Shown here in pieces: positions 52,643-61,230 of a DNA stretch of 64,000 bases. A program made the position numbers and the translations under genes. The stretch spans positions 682,001 to 746,000 of the forward strand of contig CAWCVN010000007.1 of NCBI GenBank assembly GCA_963799045.1, in the 5' to 3' direction. How positions within the stretch are numbered: position 1 is the first letter of the stretch; the number at the start of each line of letters is the position of its first letter. The DNA comes from DASRSS01 sp963799045. GTDB taxonomy: Bacteria; Actinomycetota; Actinomycetes; Mycobacteriales; Jatrophihabitantaceae. A model generated the notes under the pieces. The model saw nothing but the letters and a program-made list of their open reading frames with translations. It made no database searches and had not been told where the DNA came from.

Positions 52643-54615
52643 CGGCTTCCTTGCCGCGTGAGCACCATGGGCCTGGCGAGCGGCTGTTCGAGGATCTGCG
52701 TCGGCGCGTCGGCGGCGGGCTCGGTCATGGTGACCGTCAACGTACGGGTCGCCCCCGCCGGCAGCTCGACATCCACGGTGACCGTCGTCAGCCCCTGCTC
52801 GGTGCCGGTGGCCAGCGTCAGCGGCTTGCCGTCGAGTTGCACGCTGCGCAGCCGCGAGCCGCGTGTGCCGTAGTAGGTGACCAGCAGCCGGTTGTCGCCC
52901 GGCACGGCGCCGGCGGGCTGGCGGTCGAGGCGCCTGGTCACGTACACCGGCAAGGGCTGCGCCGGCGTGTGGTTCGTCATCTTGAATGTGGCGACGACCG
53001 TGCTGTTCGCACCGCAGCCCGAACGCGCGTAGCTCATCGTCCGGTCGAGGTAGTAGTCGAGCTTGGTGCCGGCGGCGTTGTTGACGACGAACCCGCTGAA
53101 CGGGCCGCCGGACGCGTCCAGCGCGCCGCTCCAGCCGGAGTCGACCAGTTGGGCCTCGACGCTGGCATCAGCGCTCCAGACCATCAGCCGGCGCTGCCCG
53201 GCGGCCTTGGACAGCGCGCGCAAGGTGTCCGCGCCGGGCGCACCCTGAGTCAACCGCTGCGCGATCGCCTTGGCCATGTCCGAGAGGAATCGCTTGCGCG
53301 CCGCCTTGTCGGCCCGGCCCTGCTTGCCGTAGAGGCTGTACTGGGTCTGCTGGGTCAGCGCGACGACGTTGCTCGCCTTCACCTGCTGCCCGGTAGCCGT
53401 CCGGACCGGGCCGGTGACGCGCAGCAGGTAGTGCAGCGCGGTGGGGTCGACGGCGATCGCGCCGTCGAGCCGCTGGCCGGTCTTGGCCTGCCACATGCCG
53501 GCCCAGATGCGCGCCGCGTCGGGAAAGTGTGGGCTCATGTCCGAGTTCTGGAAGTAGCCGGCCGGGTCGTCAGGTCCGTAGCGCGCGTCGAACTCGGCCC
53601 CGAGGTCGACGTTGCTCGAGACTCCGTACAGTTCCTGATCCGATCCGAAGTGGGTGAAGGTGATCCTGCCATGGTCGGCCGTGACGATGGCGAACGCGCC
53701 GGGGATCCCGCCTAGGCCCCGGGCCTCGGCCTCGTTCATGAACCCGATCATGTATCGCTTCGGCCCGCTCTCGCCCAGCATCGGCACGGCGATCTGCACA
53801 GCGCGGTTGACCCCGGTCAGCTCGTCATCGACCTGCACGAGGGCTGCGAGCACCGAGCTCCGGGCGGATGAGACCGCCCCCAGCCAGGACGGCGGCGCGC
53901 TGCGCACGGCGCGGGTCGCCGAGTCCGCCGCGCGGGCCGCGGACCCCAGCTGCGGCGCGAGGTCGGCCAGGCGGCCGAGGTCGATCGTCGAGTTGCTGAC
54001 ATGAGACAGCGCGCTGACCTCGGTGGCCACCCGCTCGACGCCGGGCAGCACGCCGTGCCCGACCACGTCCGCCTGCCGGGCGAGGGTCCTGCCGGTGGCA
54101 AGCGGGGTTCCGAGCGCGGGGATGTTGGCAGCGACCCACCAGGCCGGTCCCGAGGTGAGCGCATGGGCGCTGCGCGCCGCGGCCGCGATGTCCGCGGTCA
54201 GGGCACGAGTGCGCTGCAGGTCGCCGCTGATCAGCGCCGTCCGAAGCTGTGGCAGTTCGGCCTTCACGTGTTCCAGGTGGCTGCGGGCGATCAGGCCGGT
54301 GATCGCGACCCAGCAGGCACCGGCGAGCAGCAGCCCGAGCGCGGTCAGGCCGAGCGCGAACGCGACGCGGTTGCGCCGGCCGGCCGGCTGACTGCCCGCC
54401 GTCGGCGAGGCTGCGGACTCGGGTGCTTGCGCTGCCGGCTGTGCTTGCGCTGTCGCCGTGGCTGTCGGCTGCCCGGCAGCGTCGGCGCCGCCCCCCGTGT
54501 TCGGAAGCGGCGCACCGGGCCCCGGCCGGGGCCGGCGCGCGTCCCCGGCGGTCGGATACGGGCGTGGTCGACGTCGTTGCGTCGCCGGCGAGTCCGCATC
54601 CGACCGCTCGGACAT
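52636..54615 (-). CDS. DUF4012 domain protein, single-pass membrane, extracytoplasmic
   Basis: The 659-residue protein has an 80-residue Pro/Ala-rich cytoplasmic head, one helix (VAFALGLTALGLLLAGACWV, about 84-105) and a large outside domain. This includes KRYMIGFMNEAEARGLGGIP, GAFAIVTADHGRITFTHFGS, DGAIAVDPTALHYLLRVTGP and DYYLDRTMSYARSGCGANST, all typical of DUF4012. Such genes recur in actinobacterial and Gram-positive polysaccharide loci, and the fold has been compared with LytR-CpsA-Psr-type attachment proteins. A role in attaching or handling the polymer outside the cell is plausible but unproven. Confidence 0.85.
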   Translation of the reverse strand: MSERSDADSPATQRRRPRPYPTAGDARRPRPGPGAPLPNTGGGADAAGQPTATATAQAQPAAQAPESAASPTAGSQPAGRRNRVAFALGLTALGLLLAGACWVAITGLIARSHLEHVKAELPQLRTALISGDLQRTRALTADIAAAARSAHALTSGPAWWVAANIPALGTPLATGRTLARQADVVGHGVLPGVERVATEVSALSHVSNSTIDLGRLADLAPQLGSAARAADSATRAVRSAPPSWLGAVSSARSSVLAALVQVDDELTGVNRAVQIAVPMLGESGPKRYMIGFMNEAEARGLGGIPGAFAIVTADHGRITFTHFGSDQELYGVSSNVDLGAEFDARYGPDDPAGYFQNSDMSPHFPDAARIWAGMWQAKTGQRLDGAIAVDPTALHYLLRVTGPVRTATGQQVKASNVVALTQQTQYSLYGKQGRADKAARKRFLSDMAKAIAQRLTQGAPGADTLRALSKAAGQRRLMVWSADASVEAQLVDSGWSGALDASGGPFSGFVVNNAAGTKLDYYLDRTMSYARSGCGANSTVVATFKMTNHTPAQPLPVYVTRRLDRQPAGAVPGDNRLLVTYYGTRGSRLRSVQLDGKPLTLATGTEQGLTTVTVDVELPAGATRTLTVTMTEPAADAPTQILEQPLARPMVLTRQGSRC

Positions 54616-54624
54616 GCAGTCGGC

Positions 54625-55158
54625 TTACGAGTGGCGGCGGCGTCGACCCACGAGGAGCAGCAGACTGCCACCTGCGAGCAGCAGGAACGCGATCGTCCCT
54701 GCGGTCAGCGTCGCGAAGCCGGTGTTGGCGAGCGGGGCGTTCGGCGGGCTCGTGTGCGTGGCCGTCGGCTCCACCTGCGACACCGCATCGAACGAGCAGG
54801 TCTCGCTCGCGCTCGACGCCGTGATCCGGTGGGCACCGGAGCCGATGGACTGCGGCACCGCCACCGTGGCGGTGAAGCTGCCACTGCTGTCGGTATTCAC
54901 TGTGCCCAGACCCTGCCCGTCGATGCTCAGCTTAACGGCCGTCGAGGCGGGGAACCCGCTGCCGACGATGTCGACCGGCTGCCCTGCCGTCACCACGTTC
55001 GAACTCACCGACACCGTGCACCCGGCCACTGGCGGGTACGGCGCCGATGACGTCCCGGAGGCCGCCGATGCCACGGCCTGCGTTGTCACTACCATCGCTG
55101 CGGCGATCGCAACCACCGTCAGAATGCGCCAGACGGCGCGTACAACTGTTGTCCTCAT
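54625..55158 (-). CDS. Small surface protein with IPT/TIG-like domain and LAxTG sorting-type C-terminus
   Basis: The 177-residue product has a signal peptide (VWRILTVVAIAAAMVVTTQA). One Ig-like domain follows (CTVSVSSNVVTAGQPVDIVG, LSIDGQGLGTVNTDSSGSFT). The tail is PLANTGF, a membrane helix (LTAGTIAFLLLAGGSLLLLV) and GRRRRHS. LAxTG is the motif used by class E sortases of high-GC Gram-positives, so it is probably anchored to the cell wall; no sortase is present here. The start at 55158 follows two CGGGGGA boxes. Confidence 0.8.
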   Translation of the reverse strand: MRTTVVRAVWRILTVVAIAAAMVVTTQAVASAASGTSSAPYPPVAGCTVSVSSNVVTAGQPVDIVGSGFPASTAVKLSIDGQGLGTVNTDSSGSFTATVAVPQSIGSGAHRITASSASETCSFDAVSQVEPTATHTSPPNAPLANTGFATLTAGTIAFLLLAGGSLLLLVGRRRRHS

Positions 55159-55200
55159 AGCGCGTGCTCCCCCGAACCGCGATTCCCCCGATAACGCGTA
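55159..55200 (-). promoter_or_regulatory. Two CGGGGGA boxes in the leader of the LAxTG protein gene
   Basis: Plus-strand TCCCCCGAA (55168-55176) and TCCCCCGAT (55184-55192) read on the minus strand as ATCGGGGGA followed by TTCGGGGGA. The second ends 9 bases before the ATG. They are the same two variants as in the PKD-protein leader. Confidence 0.6.
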
Positions 55201-55250
55201 CTTCACAAGACTAGTGCATCCGCGGCCGATGCGCATCCCCAACTGCCGCA

Positions 55251-55760
55251 TCACGAGCGGGTCCTGCGACCCAGGGCGAGCAGGATGACCGTGCCCACCG
55301 CGGTGCTGGCGAGAATGGCGAGCAGCAGCAAGGTCGTGTGATCGGCGGGCGGCGGTTCGCTGGCGGCGTTTCCACCGGGTGGTCCGACCGATTGCGAGGC
55401 GGCAGGCGCCGTCGAAGCGGTCGAGGAAGCCGACGCGCTGGGCACCGCGGAAGTTGCCGTCGCGGCAGGCGCCGTCGAGGGCGCCGAGGGCACCGAGGGC
55501 ACCGCAGTCGCCGCCGTTGCTGCGGTCCCCGTCGTTGCGGTGGGCACGGTCGTTGCGGTGGGCACGGTCGATGGCCCGGACGGAACGCAGCTCACGTTAT
55601 GCGCACACGGCGGCGGGGGCGGATAGGGCGCGGCGGCGGCCTGGGCGGCTACCCACCCGAGCAGTGCGGCGAGCGCAACCGCGCAGCCGCCCAGAGCGCG
55701 GGCCCATCGATGGGCCGACTGACGGTACTGGCGACGTAAAGACGGAACCGTTGAAGTCAT
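55251..55760 (-). CDS. Small secreted Ala/Thr/Pro/Ser-rich protein with C-terminal membrane anchor
   Basis: The 169-residue protein has a signal peptide (WARALGGCAVALAALLGWVA), a PYPPPPPCAHNVSC segment with two cysteines, and a low-complexity TVPTATT/APAATATSAV region with an 18-bp duplication (55531-55566). A last helix (HTTLLLLAILASTAVGTVIL) is followed by GRRTRS. It resembles a mucin-like stalk or spacer at the cell surface, possibly O-glycosylated. No family is recognised. An ATCGGGGGA box overlaps its ribosome-binding site. Confidence 0.7.
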   Translation of the reverse strand: MTSTVPSLRRQYRQSAHRWARALGGCAVALAALLGWVAAQAAAAPYPPPPPCAHNVSCVPSGPSTVPTATTVPTATTGTAATAATAVPSVPSAPSTAPAATATSAVPSASASSTASTAPAASQSVGPPGGNAASEPPPADHTTLLLLAILASTAVGTVILLALGRRTRS

Positions 55761-55764
55761 GGCA

Positions 55765-55773
55765 TCCCCCGAT
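55765..55773 (-). promoter_or_regulatory. ATCGGGGGA box at the start of the small Ala/Thr-rich protein gene
   Basis: The plus strand reads TCCCCCGAT; on the minus strand the box ends 4 bases before the ATG at 55760 and takes the Shine-Dalgarno position. It is identical to the third box of the PKD-protein leader. The 110-base gap up to the lipoprotein stop holds nothing else recognisable. Confidence 0.55.
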
Positions 55774-55870
55774 TACCTGACTCATCGCGCCACAGAGCGA
55801 CGCAACTTAACAATAGCCCAACAGACCGGAAATGATCTACCCGTACGCGCGGGGCTCAGGGGTGCAGGGG

Positions 55871-56689
55871 TCAGAAGCCGCTGTGGCCGAGCAGGACGGA
55901 GACGTCCGAGAGCAGTTGCCCCAGCCCCGAGCGCACGCTCGGATTGTTCGAGCCGATGAGCCAGCCGTGCAGCGTGTAGACCGTGTACCGGTCGCCCCCG
56001 TAGGTGTACTCCGCACTCGAGGGAACCGTGCGCGGACCCGCGGGCAGGGTCACGCCGTCGCGGAACAGGTCATCGAGGCCGCCGGCGTTCGGATCGCTGA
56101 TCAAGGACTGGAAGTCCGCACTGTCACCGTAGGGGCGCCCCGTGCTGCCGCCGGGCAGCACGACCGCTTCGCCGGCGATACCGACCCGCTGGCCGCCGAG
56201 CGCCGTGGTCGCGAGCATGCGGCGAAGGACCCGGCACGGGTGCTGCCGCAGGAACGCCACGACCTGCCGGCCGTGCGCATGTGCCGCGCAGTTCTTGGTC
56301 GTCGCGAACGCCCAGATCGTCACCTTGTAGTTCGTGCCGCCGCTACCCTGGACCGTCCGCGTAGCTACCGGCCGCTGCGGCGTCGAGCCGGGACTCGAAC
56401 TCGACGCGCCGTTCTGCGAGGGGCCCCCCGACGGTCGCGTCGGAGAGGAGCCGGCACCGGACGCACTCGGACCGGGCTCGGTCGCACCATTCGACCCGAC
56501 ACCCGAGGAGGGCAGGCCGGTCGAGGCCCCGGTGCCGCTGCCTGGCGGGCTCGCACCGTGCGTGGCCTGCGATCTGCCCACCGGCCCGCTACCCGAACTC
56601 GTACACCCGGCCACCGCCAGCACCAGGACCAGGGCCGCCGCAAGGCCGATGGCCGGCGCCGTCCGCGTCCTGATCGACAACCTCGCCAC
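55871..56689 (-). CDS. Lipoprotein with Ser/Gly/Pro-rich linker and unassigned C-terminal domain
   Basis: From the GTG at 56689 the product (272 residues) has a signal with lipobox LAVAGC, an 80-residue Ser/Gly/Pro/Thr linker, and a C-terminal domain of about 165 residues (YKVTIWAFATTKNCAAHAHG, VVAFLRQHPCRVLRRMLATT, YTYGGDRYTVYTLHGWLIGS). Two cysteines in that domain could pair. I do not recognise the family. It is divergent from the sugar-phosphate transferase gene and probably serves the surface polymer. The frame continues upstream to 56827 but without a better start. Confidence 0.7.
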   Translation of the reverse strand: MARLSIRTRTAPAIGLAAALVLVLAVAGCTSSGSGPVGRSQATHGASPPGSGTGASTGLPSSGVGSNGATEPGPSASGAGSSPTRPSGGPSQNGASSSSPGSTPQRPVATRTVQGSGGTNYKVTIWAFATTKNCAAHAHGRQVVAFLRQHPCRVLRRMLATTALGGQRVGIAGEAVVLPGGSTGRPYGDSADFQSLISDPNAGGLDDLFRDGVTLPAGPRTVPSSAEYTYGGDRYTVYTLHGWLIGSNNPSVRSGLGQLLSDVSVLLGHSGF

Positions 56690-56798
56690 GCGTACAGCAT
56701 GACGGCTGGACCGGCGCGGGCCAAACGCAGCCCTCACGGCCGGTGCCGCCAGCGCCCCCCTCGGCGGGCCGGGTCCGGCCCGAAAACTTAGCGCCGAC

Positions 56799-56827
56799 TT
56801 GACGTGAGCCTCGGGTCGACCGATCAT
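56799..56827 (+). promoter_or_regulatory. Candidate promoter of the initiating sugar transferase gene
   Basis: TTGACG (56799-56804) and GATCAT (56822-56827) are separated by 17 bases, giving a leader of about 70 bases before the ATG at 56902. The position fits the divergent 212-base intergenic region. Confidence 0.5.
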
Positions 56828-56871
56828 TGAGGGTGCGGTCCGGTTGGCGGCAGTGTGTGAGCCGGTCGCTG

Positions 56872-56897
56872 TCGGGGGACGTGCCGCAATCGGGGGA
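56872..56897 (+). promoter_or_regulatory. Two CGGGGGA boxes in the leader of the initiating sugar transferase gene
   Basis: TCGGGGGA (56872-56879) and ATCGGGGGA (56889-56897) precede the ATG at 56902, the second in the Shine-Dalgarno position followed by AGTC. The ending is nearly the same as in the PKD-protein leader (box, AGT, ATG). Confidence 0.6.
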
Positions 56898-56901
56898 AGT
56901 C

Positions 56902-57690
56902 ATGTTCAGCTCAGCTCGTAGATTCGATGCCGTCGACCCTTTTGGCTCGGTCGGCACAGCCGGTACGGCGGTGGTCGACCGGCCCTGCCCACCCGCAGCG
57001 CCTGCGCCCATCGAGGTGCCGACACTGCCGGCGGTGCCACCTGCGGTACCCATCGCCACACCGGCCCGGCACGGCCGCGGCCGCGCTGCGCGCCGCGCGG
57101 TCAAGGCCGGGCTCGACCGCCTCGGCGCGGCGCTGCTGCTGGTCGCGCTTTCGCCGCTGCTGCTCACCGTTGCCGCGTCGGTGCGGCTGACCAGTCGCGG
57201 GCCGGTCATGTTCGTGCAGACCCGTATCGGTCGTAACGGAAAGCCGTTCCGCATGCTGAAGTTCCGCTCCATGCAGCGCGGCGCCGAGGCCCTGGTCGAA
57301 GCGCTGCAGGAGGACAACGACGCCGCGGACGGGCTGCTGTTCAAGCTCCGTTCGGATCCGCGGATCACGCCCGTGGGTCGTCTCCTGCGCAAGTACTCAC
57401 TCGATGAGCTGCCCCAGCTGTTCAACGTGCTGACCGGCTCGATGTCGCTCGTCGGACCCCGCCCGGCCCTGCCCGACGAGGTGGCCCGATACGCACCGGA
57501 CCTGCGACGCAGGTTGTCGGTGAAGCCGGGGCTCACCGGCATCTGGCAGGTGGCGGGGCGCAGCGACCTACCGTGGGACGAAGCCGTCCGCCTGGATCTA
57601 GGATATGTCGATCACTGGTCGCTGCGCCTGGATCTGTGGATCCTCGTTCGCACTCCGGTTGCGGTCGTGCGTGCGATCGGGGCCTACTGA
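56902..57690 (+). CDS. Polyprenyl-phosphate sugar phosphotransferase (initiating enzyme, WcaJ/PglC-like core)
   Basis: The first enzyme of repeat-unit assembly moves a sugar-1-phosphate to undecaprenyl phosphate. The 262-residue protein has a Pro/Ala-rich N-terminus, one membrane (re-entrant) helix (LGAALLLVALSPLLLTVAAS), then the bacterial sugar transferase core: FVQTRIGRNGKPFRMLKFRS, RKYSLDELPQLFNVLTGSMS, LVGPRPALPDEV and VKPGLTGIWQVAGRSDLPWD. It lacks the four extra helices of full WcaJ/WbaP and is thus a short monotopic form. I chose ATG 56902 after two leader boxes. Confidence 0.92.
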   Translation: MFSSARRFDAVDPFGSVGTAGTAVVDRPCPPAAPAPIEVPTLPAVPPAVPIATPARHGRGRAARRAVKAGLDRLGAALLLVALSPLLLTVAASVRLTSRGPVMFVQTRIGRNGKPFRMLKFRSMQRGAEALVEALQEDNDAADGLLFKLRSDPRITPVGRLLRKYSLDELPQLFNVLTGSMSLVGPRPALPDEVARYAPDLRRRLSVKPGLTGIWQVAGRSDLPWDEAVRLDLGYVDHWSLRLDLWILVRTPVAVVRAIGAY

Positions 57691-57694
57691 TGAC

Positions 57695-59257
57695 ATGACG
57701 GAGCTGAGCGTGGCCTCGGCGCCGCAGCCGCCGGCGGAGCGGCTCACCGTCGTCGCCCGAGGCGGGATGGCCAACCTGGGCGGCGCGGCGGTGTCGGCCC
57801 TGGCCAACTTCGCGCTCACTGTCGTCCTCGCCCACTACCTCTCCCCTGCTGCGGCAGGGGTGTTCTTCACCGCGACCTCGCTGCTGTTGATCCTTCAGAC
57901 GGTGGGCCGGCTCGGCGCCGACACCGGGGCGGTGTACTTCATCGCCCGATGGCGCGCGACGGGGCAGCTCGACCGCGTGCACTCAGGACTGCGCGCGGCC
58001 GTGCTGCCCGTCATCGCCGCCTGCCTGGCCCTCGCCACCCTGATGATCGTCTTCGCACCGCAGCTGGCAACGCACATCGGCGGGCCGCACACCGCGACAA
58101 CGGACCTGCTGCGCGCGCTCGCGGCGATGCTGCCTGTCGCCGCCGCCTACGAGGTTGCGCTCGGCGCGACGCGCGGGTTCGGATGGATGCGCCCCACCGT
58201 CGTCATCGACAAGATCGCCCGTCCCGCAGCGCAGCTCGTGCTCGTCGCCGCGCTGTTGCTCTTCGGCGTGCGGGGACTGCTCGCGCTGGGCTGCGCCTGG
58301 GTGCTTCCCTATCTGGGTGCGGCGGCACTCGCCGCCCGCATGCTGCGCACCGCGCTGGCGCGGCACGCCGTTCCGGCCGGCCGCGCCGATGTCGGCCGTG
58401 CCGATCCCGGCAGCGCCGGCGGTGCCACGACCGCGCGGATGTTCTGGGCGTTCACGCTGCCGCGCGCCGCGGCCAGCGTGGCCCAGATCGTGCTCCAGCG
58501 GCTGGACATCGTGCTCGTGGCGGTCATGCGCGGCGCCACCACCGCGGCTATCTACACCGCCGCCACCCGGTTCCTGGTGGTCGGCCAGTTCGTGAACCAG
58601 GCGATCAGCGCACCGGTCCAGCCCGAGCTGAGCAGCTCGCTCGCGGCGGGCCGCTGGGAACAGGCCCGCGAGCTCTACCGTGCATCGACCAGCTGGCTGG
58701 TGCTGCTGAGCTGGCCGTTGTTCGGGCTCGCCACGGTGTTCGCGCCGACCTACCTGAGCCTGTTCGGCCACGGTTACCGAGACGGCAGGTCGGTGGTGAT
58801 GATCTTGGCCGTCGCGATGATCGTCGCGAGCGGTGTCGGGCTCGTCGACTCGGTGATCATCATGGCCGGCCGGACACGATGGAACCTGTGGACCACGCTG
58901 GCCGCGGTCACGATCAACGTCGGGGGCGACCTGGTGCTCATTCCCCGCTACGGGCTCGTCGGCGCGGCCCTGGGCTGGTTCGCCGCCATACTTGCCGCCA
59001 ACCTCGTCCCGCTCGCCGTCTGCTGGACGCGATTGGATCTGCATCCCTTCGGACGCAGCACCGGGCTGGCCTACCTGCTCGCCGCAACGTGCTGGATCGT
59101 CGTTCCCTGGCTCGCCTACCTCCTCTCCGGCGGCGCCTTGCTTACCGTCGCCGCGATCACGGCCGTCTCGGCACTCGGGTACGGGGCGTGCCTGTGGCAC
59201 TGGCGCGATGCCTTCGGCCTCGGTTCGCTACTGCGGCGGCGGCCCGCGGCCGGATGA
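57695..59257 (+). CDS. Polysaccharide flippase (Wzx/MATE-like)
   Basis: The 520-residue protein has about fourteen membrane helices in the MOP-superfamily pattern. The N-terminal GGMANLGGAAVSALANFALT and VVLAHYLSPAAAGVFFTATS are typical of Wzx/RfbX, as are FWAFTLPRAAASVAQIVLQR and the second-half MIVASGVGLVDSVIIMAGRT. It would flip the lipid-linked repeat unit across the membrane for the Wzy-like polymerase. It starts 4 bases after the initiating transferase and overlaps the next gene by 4 bases (ATGA). Confidence 0.92.
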   Translation: MTELSVASAPQPPAERLTVVARGGMANLGGAAVSALANFALTVVLAHYLSPAAAGVFFTATSLLLILQTVGRLGADTGAVYFIARWRATGQLDRVHSGLRAAVLPVIAACLALATLMIVFAPQLATHIGGPHTATTDLLRALAAMLPVAAAYEVALGATRGFGWMRPTVVIDKIARPAAQLVLVAALLLFGVRGLLALGCAWVLPYLGAAALAARMLRTALARHAVPAGRADVGRADPGSAGGATTARMFWAFTLPRAAASVAQIVLQRLDIVLVAVMRGATTAAIYTAATRFLVVGQFVNQAISAPVQPELSSSLAAGRWEQARELYRASTSWLVLLSWPLFGLATVFAPTYLSLFGHGYRDGRSVVMILAVAMIVASGVGLVDSVIIMAGRTRWNLWTTLAAVTINVGGDLVLIPRYGLVGAALGWFAAILAANLVPLAVCWTRLDLHPFGRSTGLAYLLAATCWIVVPWLAYLLSGGALLTVAAITAVSALGYGACLWHWRDAFGLGSLLRRRPAAG

Positions 59258-60273
59258 GTTACCCCCGCCACCGGCGACAGCGCGGCAGGGCAACCCGGAG
59301 CCAGTTGCTCGCCGTCCTCGCCGCTGCAGTGCTGCTCGCCGGCACCGGTTGGCTCGCGGCCGCCTTCGCCCCGCGGGGCCCGAACCTGGACGTGGCCGCT
59401 GCCGGCAACGGCGGCCCGCCGCCGCCGGCGCACGGCGCCGCGCTCGGTGCGCTGGTCGAGCCGCAGCAGTATGACCAGGCCGGAAGGACCGAGGCCGTGC
59501 GTTCGTTCGAGGCCGACCTCGGCCGGCCGCTCGCGATCGTGCACGTGTACGTGCGGTGGGCCAGACCACTCGCCACCGCGAGCACGCTCGGCTGGGCACG
59601 AAGCGGTCGGCAGCTGCTCGTCTCATGGGCGACCACCGACATCAGACAGATCGCCTCCGGGCACGAGGACGGGACGATCGCGACCATGGCCAAGCAGGTC
59701 AAACGACTCGGCGTGCCGCTGTTCCTCGAGCCGCGTTGGGAGATGGACCGGCCCAACCTGTCGTCGGTGGTCCACTCGGCGCGCGAGTTCGTCGCCGCTT
59801 GGGATCGAATCCGGCTGATCTTCGCCGTACAGCAGGTCACGAACGTGTCCTGGGTCTGGTGCCCGACCGCAAAGGGCTTCGCCACGCACACCGCCCCGGC
59901 CTACTATCCCGGGGACGACGAGGTGGACTGGGTCTGCGCAGACGCCTACCCGCTGTCGCCGTCCACGAGCGGCGGCTACGAACCACTGTCGGATCTGCTC
60001 GCGGCCTTCCTCACCTGGGCCGCAGGCCACGGCAAGCCGGTGATGATCGGCGAGTTCGGGGTCCCGCTGTCCTACGGCGACAGGCGCGCCGCGTGGCTCG
60101 AGCAGGCCGCCAGGTACGTCCGGACGCATCCGGAGATCAAGGCGTTGGTCTACTACGATGGGCCTGCGCGCCGCACGAACCCGATCGCCGACTACTGGCT
60201 GCAGAGCGATCCGGCGGCCATGCGAGCGTTCGCTGATCTCGCGCGCGATCCCTACTTCGGCGGGCAAGGGTAG
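59254..60273 (+). CDS. GH26-like glycoside hydrolase, membrane-anchored or secreted
   Basis: The 339-residue protein has an N-terminal signal-anchor (LLAVLAAAVLLAGTGWLAAA) and a TIM-barrel domain. VPLFLEPRWEMDRPN has the putative acid/base Glu near residue 163, VTNVSWVWCPTAKG follows, and PVMIGEFGVPLS has the putative nucleophile Glu near residue 267. It is a second, shorter relative of the catalytic domain of the protein encoded at 40.5 kb. Location inside the flippase operon suggests editing, release or length control of the polymer. Confidence 0.82.
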   Translation: MSYPRHRRQRGRATRSQLLAVLAAAVLLAGTGWLAAAFAPRGPNLDVAAAGNGGPPPPAHGAALGALVEPQQYDQAGRTEAVRSFEADLGRPLAIVHVYVRWARPLATASTLGWARSGRQLLVSWATTDIRQIASGHEDGTIATMAKQVKRLGVPLFLEPRWEMDRPNLSSVVHSAREFVAAWDRIRLIFAVQQVTNVSWVWCPTAKGFATHTAPAYYPGDDEVDWVCADAYPLSPSTSGGYEPLSDLLAAFLTWAAGHGKPVMIGEFGVPLSYGDRRAAWLEQAARYVRTHPEIKALVYYDGPARRTNPIADYWLQSDPAAMRAFADLARDPYFGGQG

Positions 60274-60276
60274 AGC

Positions 60277-61230
60277 GTGACGGTCTGCTACATCGGCGGC
60301 TTCGGACGCAGCGGGACGACGCTGCTTGAGCGGGTTCTGGCCGAGGCGTCGGGCGCCTGCCCGCTCGGTGAGATCGTGTGGATCTGGGAGCGGGGCGTAC
60401 TCGGCAACGACCTGTGCGGCTGCGGCGTGCCGTTCGGCGAGTGCGAGTTCTGGCGCTCGGTCGGTGACCGCGCGTTCGGAGGCTGGGACCGCGTCGACGC
60501 GGCGGCCGTCGACCGGCTTCGCCTCGAGGTCGACCGGACCCGTTTCATCCCGGGGCTGGCTGCGCGCACGCCGGGACTCACCGCGCGCGCACGCGAGTAC
60601 AGCGACTACACCGCCCGGGTGTACGCCGCGGCGCGCGAGGTGAGCACCGCCTCGACCGTCATCGACTCGAGCAAGCACCCGTCGACGGCATTCGCCCTGC
60701 GACTCAATCCCGACGTCGACCTGCGCGTTGTGCACGTGGTGCGCGACAGCCGCGGTGTGGCGTACTCGTGGACGAAGACGGTCGGCCTGCATGACGGACC
60801 GGAACCGGCCTCGACCCAGCTGATGTACCGGTACCCGCCACGGCGCTCGGCGCTGTTGTGGGACACGCAGAACGTCGCCTTCATGATGCTGGGCCGGCTC
60901 GGGGTGCAGACCCGGCGGCTGCGGTTCGAGCAGTTCCTGCGGCAGCCGCGGCAGACGATCACCGAACTTGCGCAGTTCCTGGGGCTGACCGCGGACCTCG
61001 ACCGCGTGTTCCGCGACGCGCACACCGTACGGCTTCGACGCTCGCACCAGCTGTCCGGGAACCCGATGCGGTTCGCGGCCGGCCCCATCACGCTCCGCGA
61101 GGACACCGCGTGGCGTGACGCGCTAGCCCCGCGCTCACGCGCCGGGGTGACTGCGCTGACCTGGCCGCTGTTGGTCCGCTACGGGTATCCGGTCCGGCGG
61201 CACGGCTCCGACGAGGGTGGCCGCCGGTGA
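60277..61230 (+). CDS. Sulfotransferase-family protein
   Basis: The 317-residue protein has a PAPS loop at the extreme N-terminus (VCYIGGFGRSGTTLLERVLA) and the 3'-phosphate motif LRVVHVVRDSRGVAYSWTKT, followed by a C-terminal LRFEQFLRQPRQTITELAQF segment common to Sulfotransfer_3-type enzymes. It differs from the heparan-type sulfotransferase at 49 kb, so the locus may sulfate two positions. It has a GTG start 3 bases after the GH26-like gene and overlaps the GT2 gene by 4 bases. Confidence 0.87.
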   Translation: MTVCYIGGFGRSGTTLLERVLAEASGACPLGEIVWIWERGVLGNDLCGCGVPFGECEFWRSVGDRAFGGWDRVDAAAVDRLRLEVDRTRFIPGLAARTPGLTARAREYSDYTARVYAAAREVSTASTVIDSSKHPSTAFALRLNPDVDLRVVHVVRDSRGVAYSWTKTVGLHDGPEPASTQLMYRYPPRRSALLWDTQNVAFMMLGRLGVQTRRLRFEQFLRQPRQTITELAQFLGLTADLDRVFRDAHTVRLRRSHQLSGNPMRFAAGPITLREDTAWRDALAPRSRAGVTALTWPLLVRYGYPVRRHGSDEGGRR

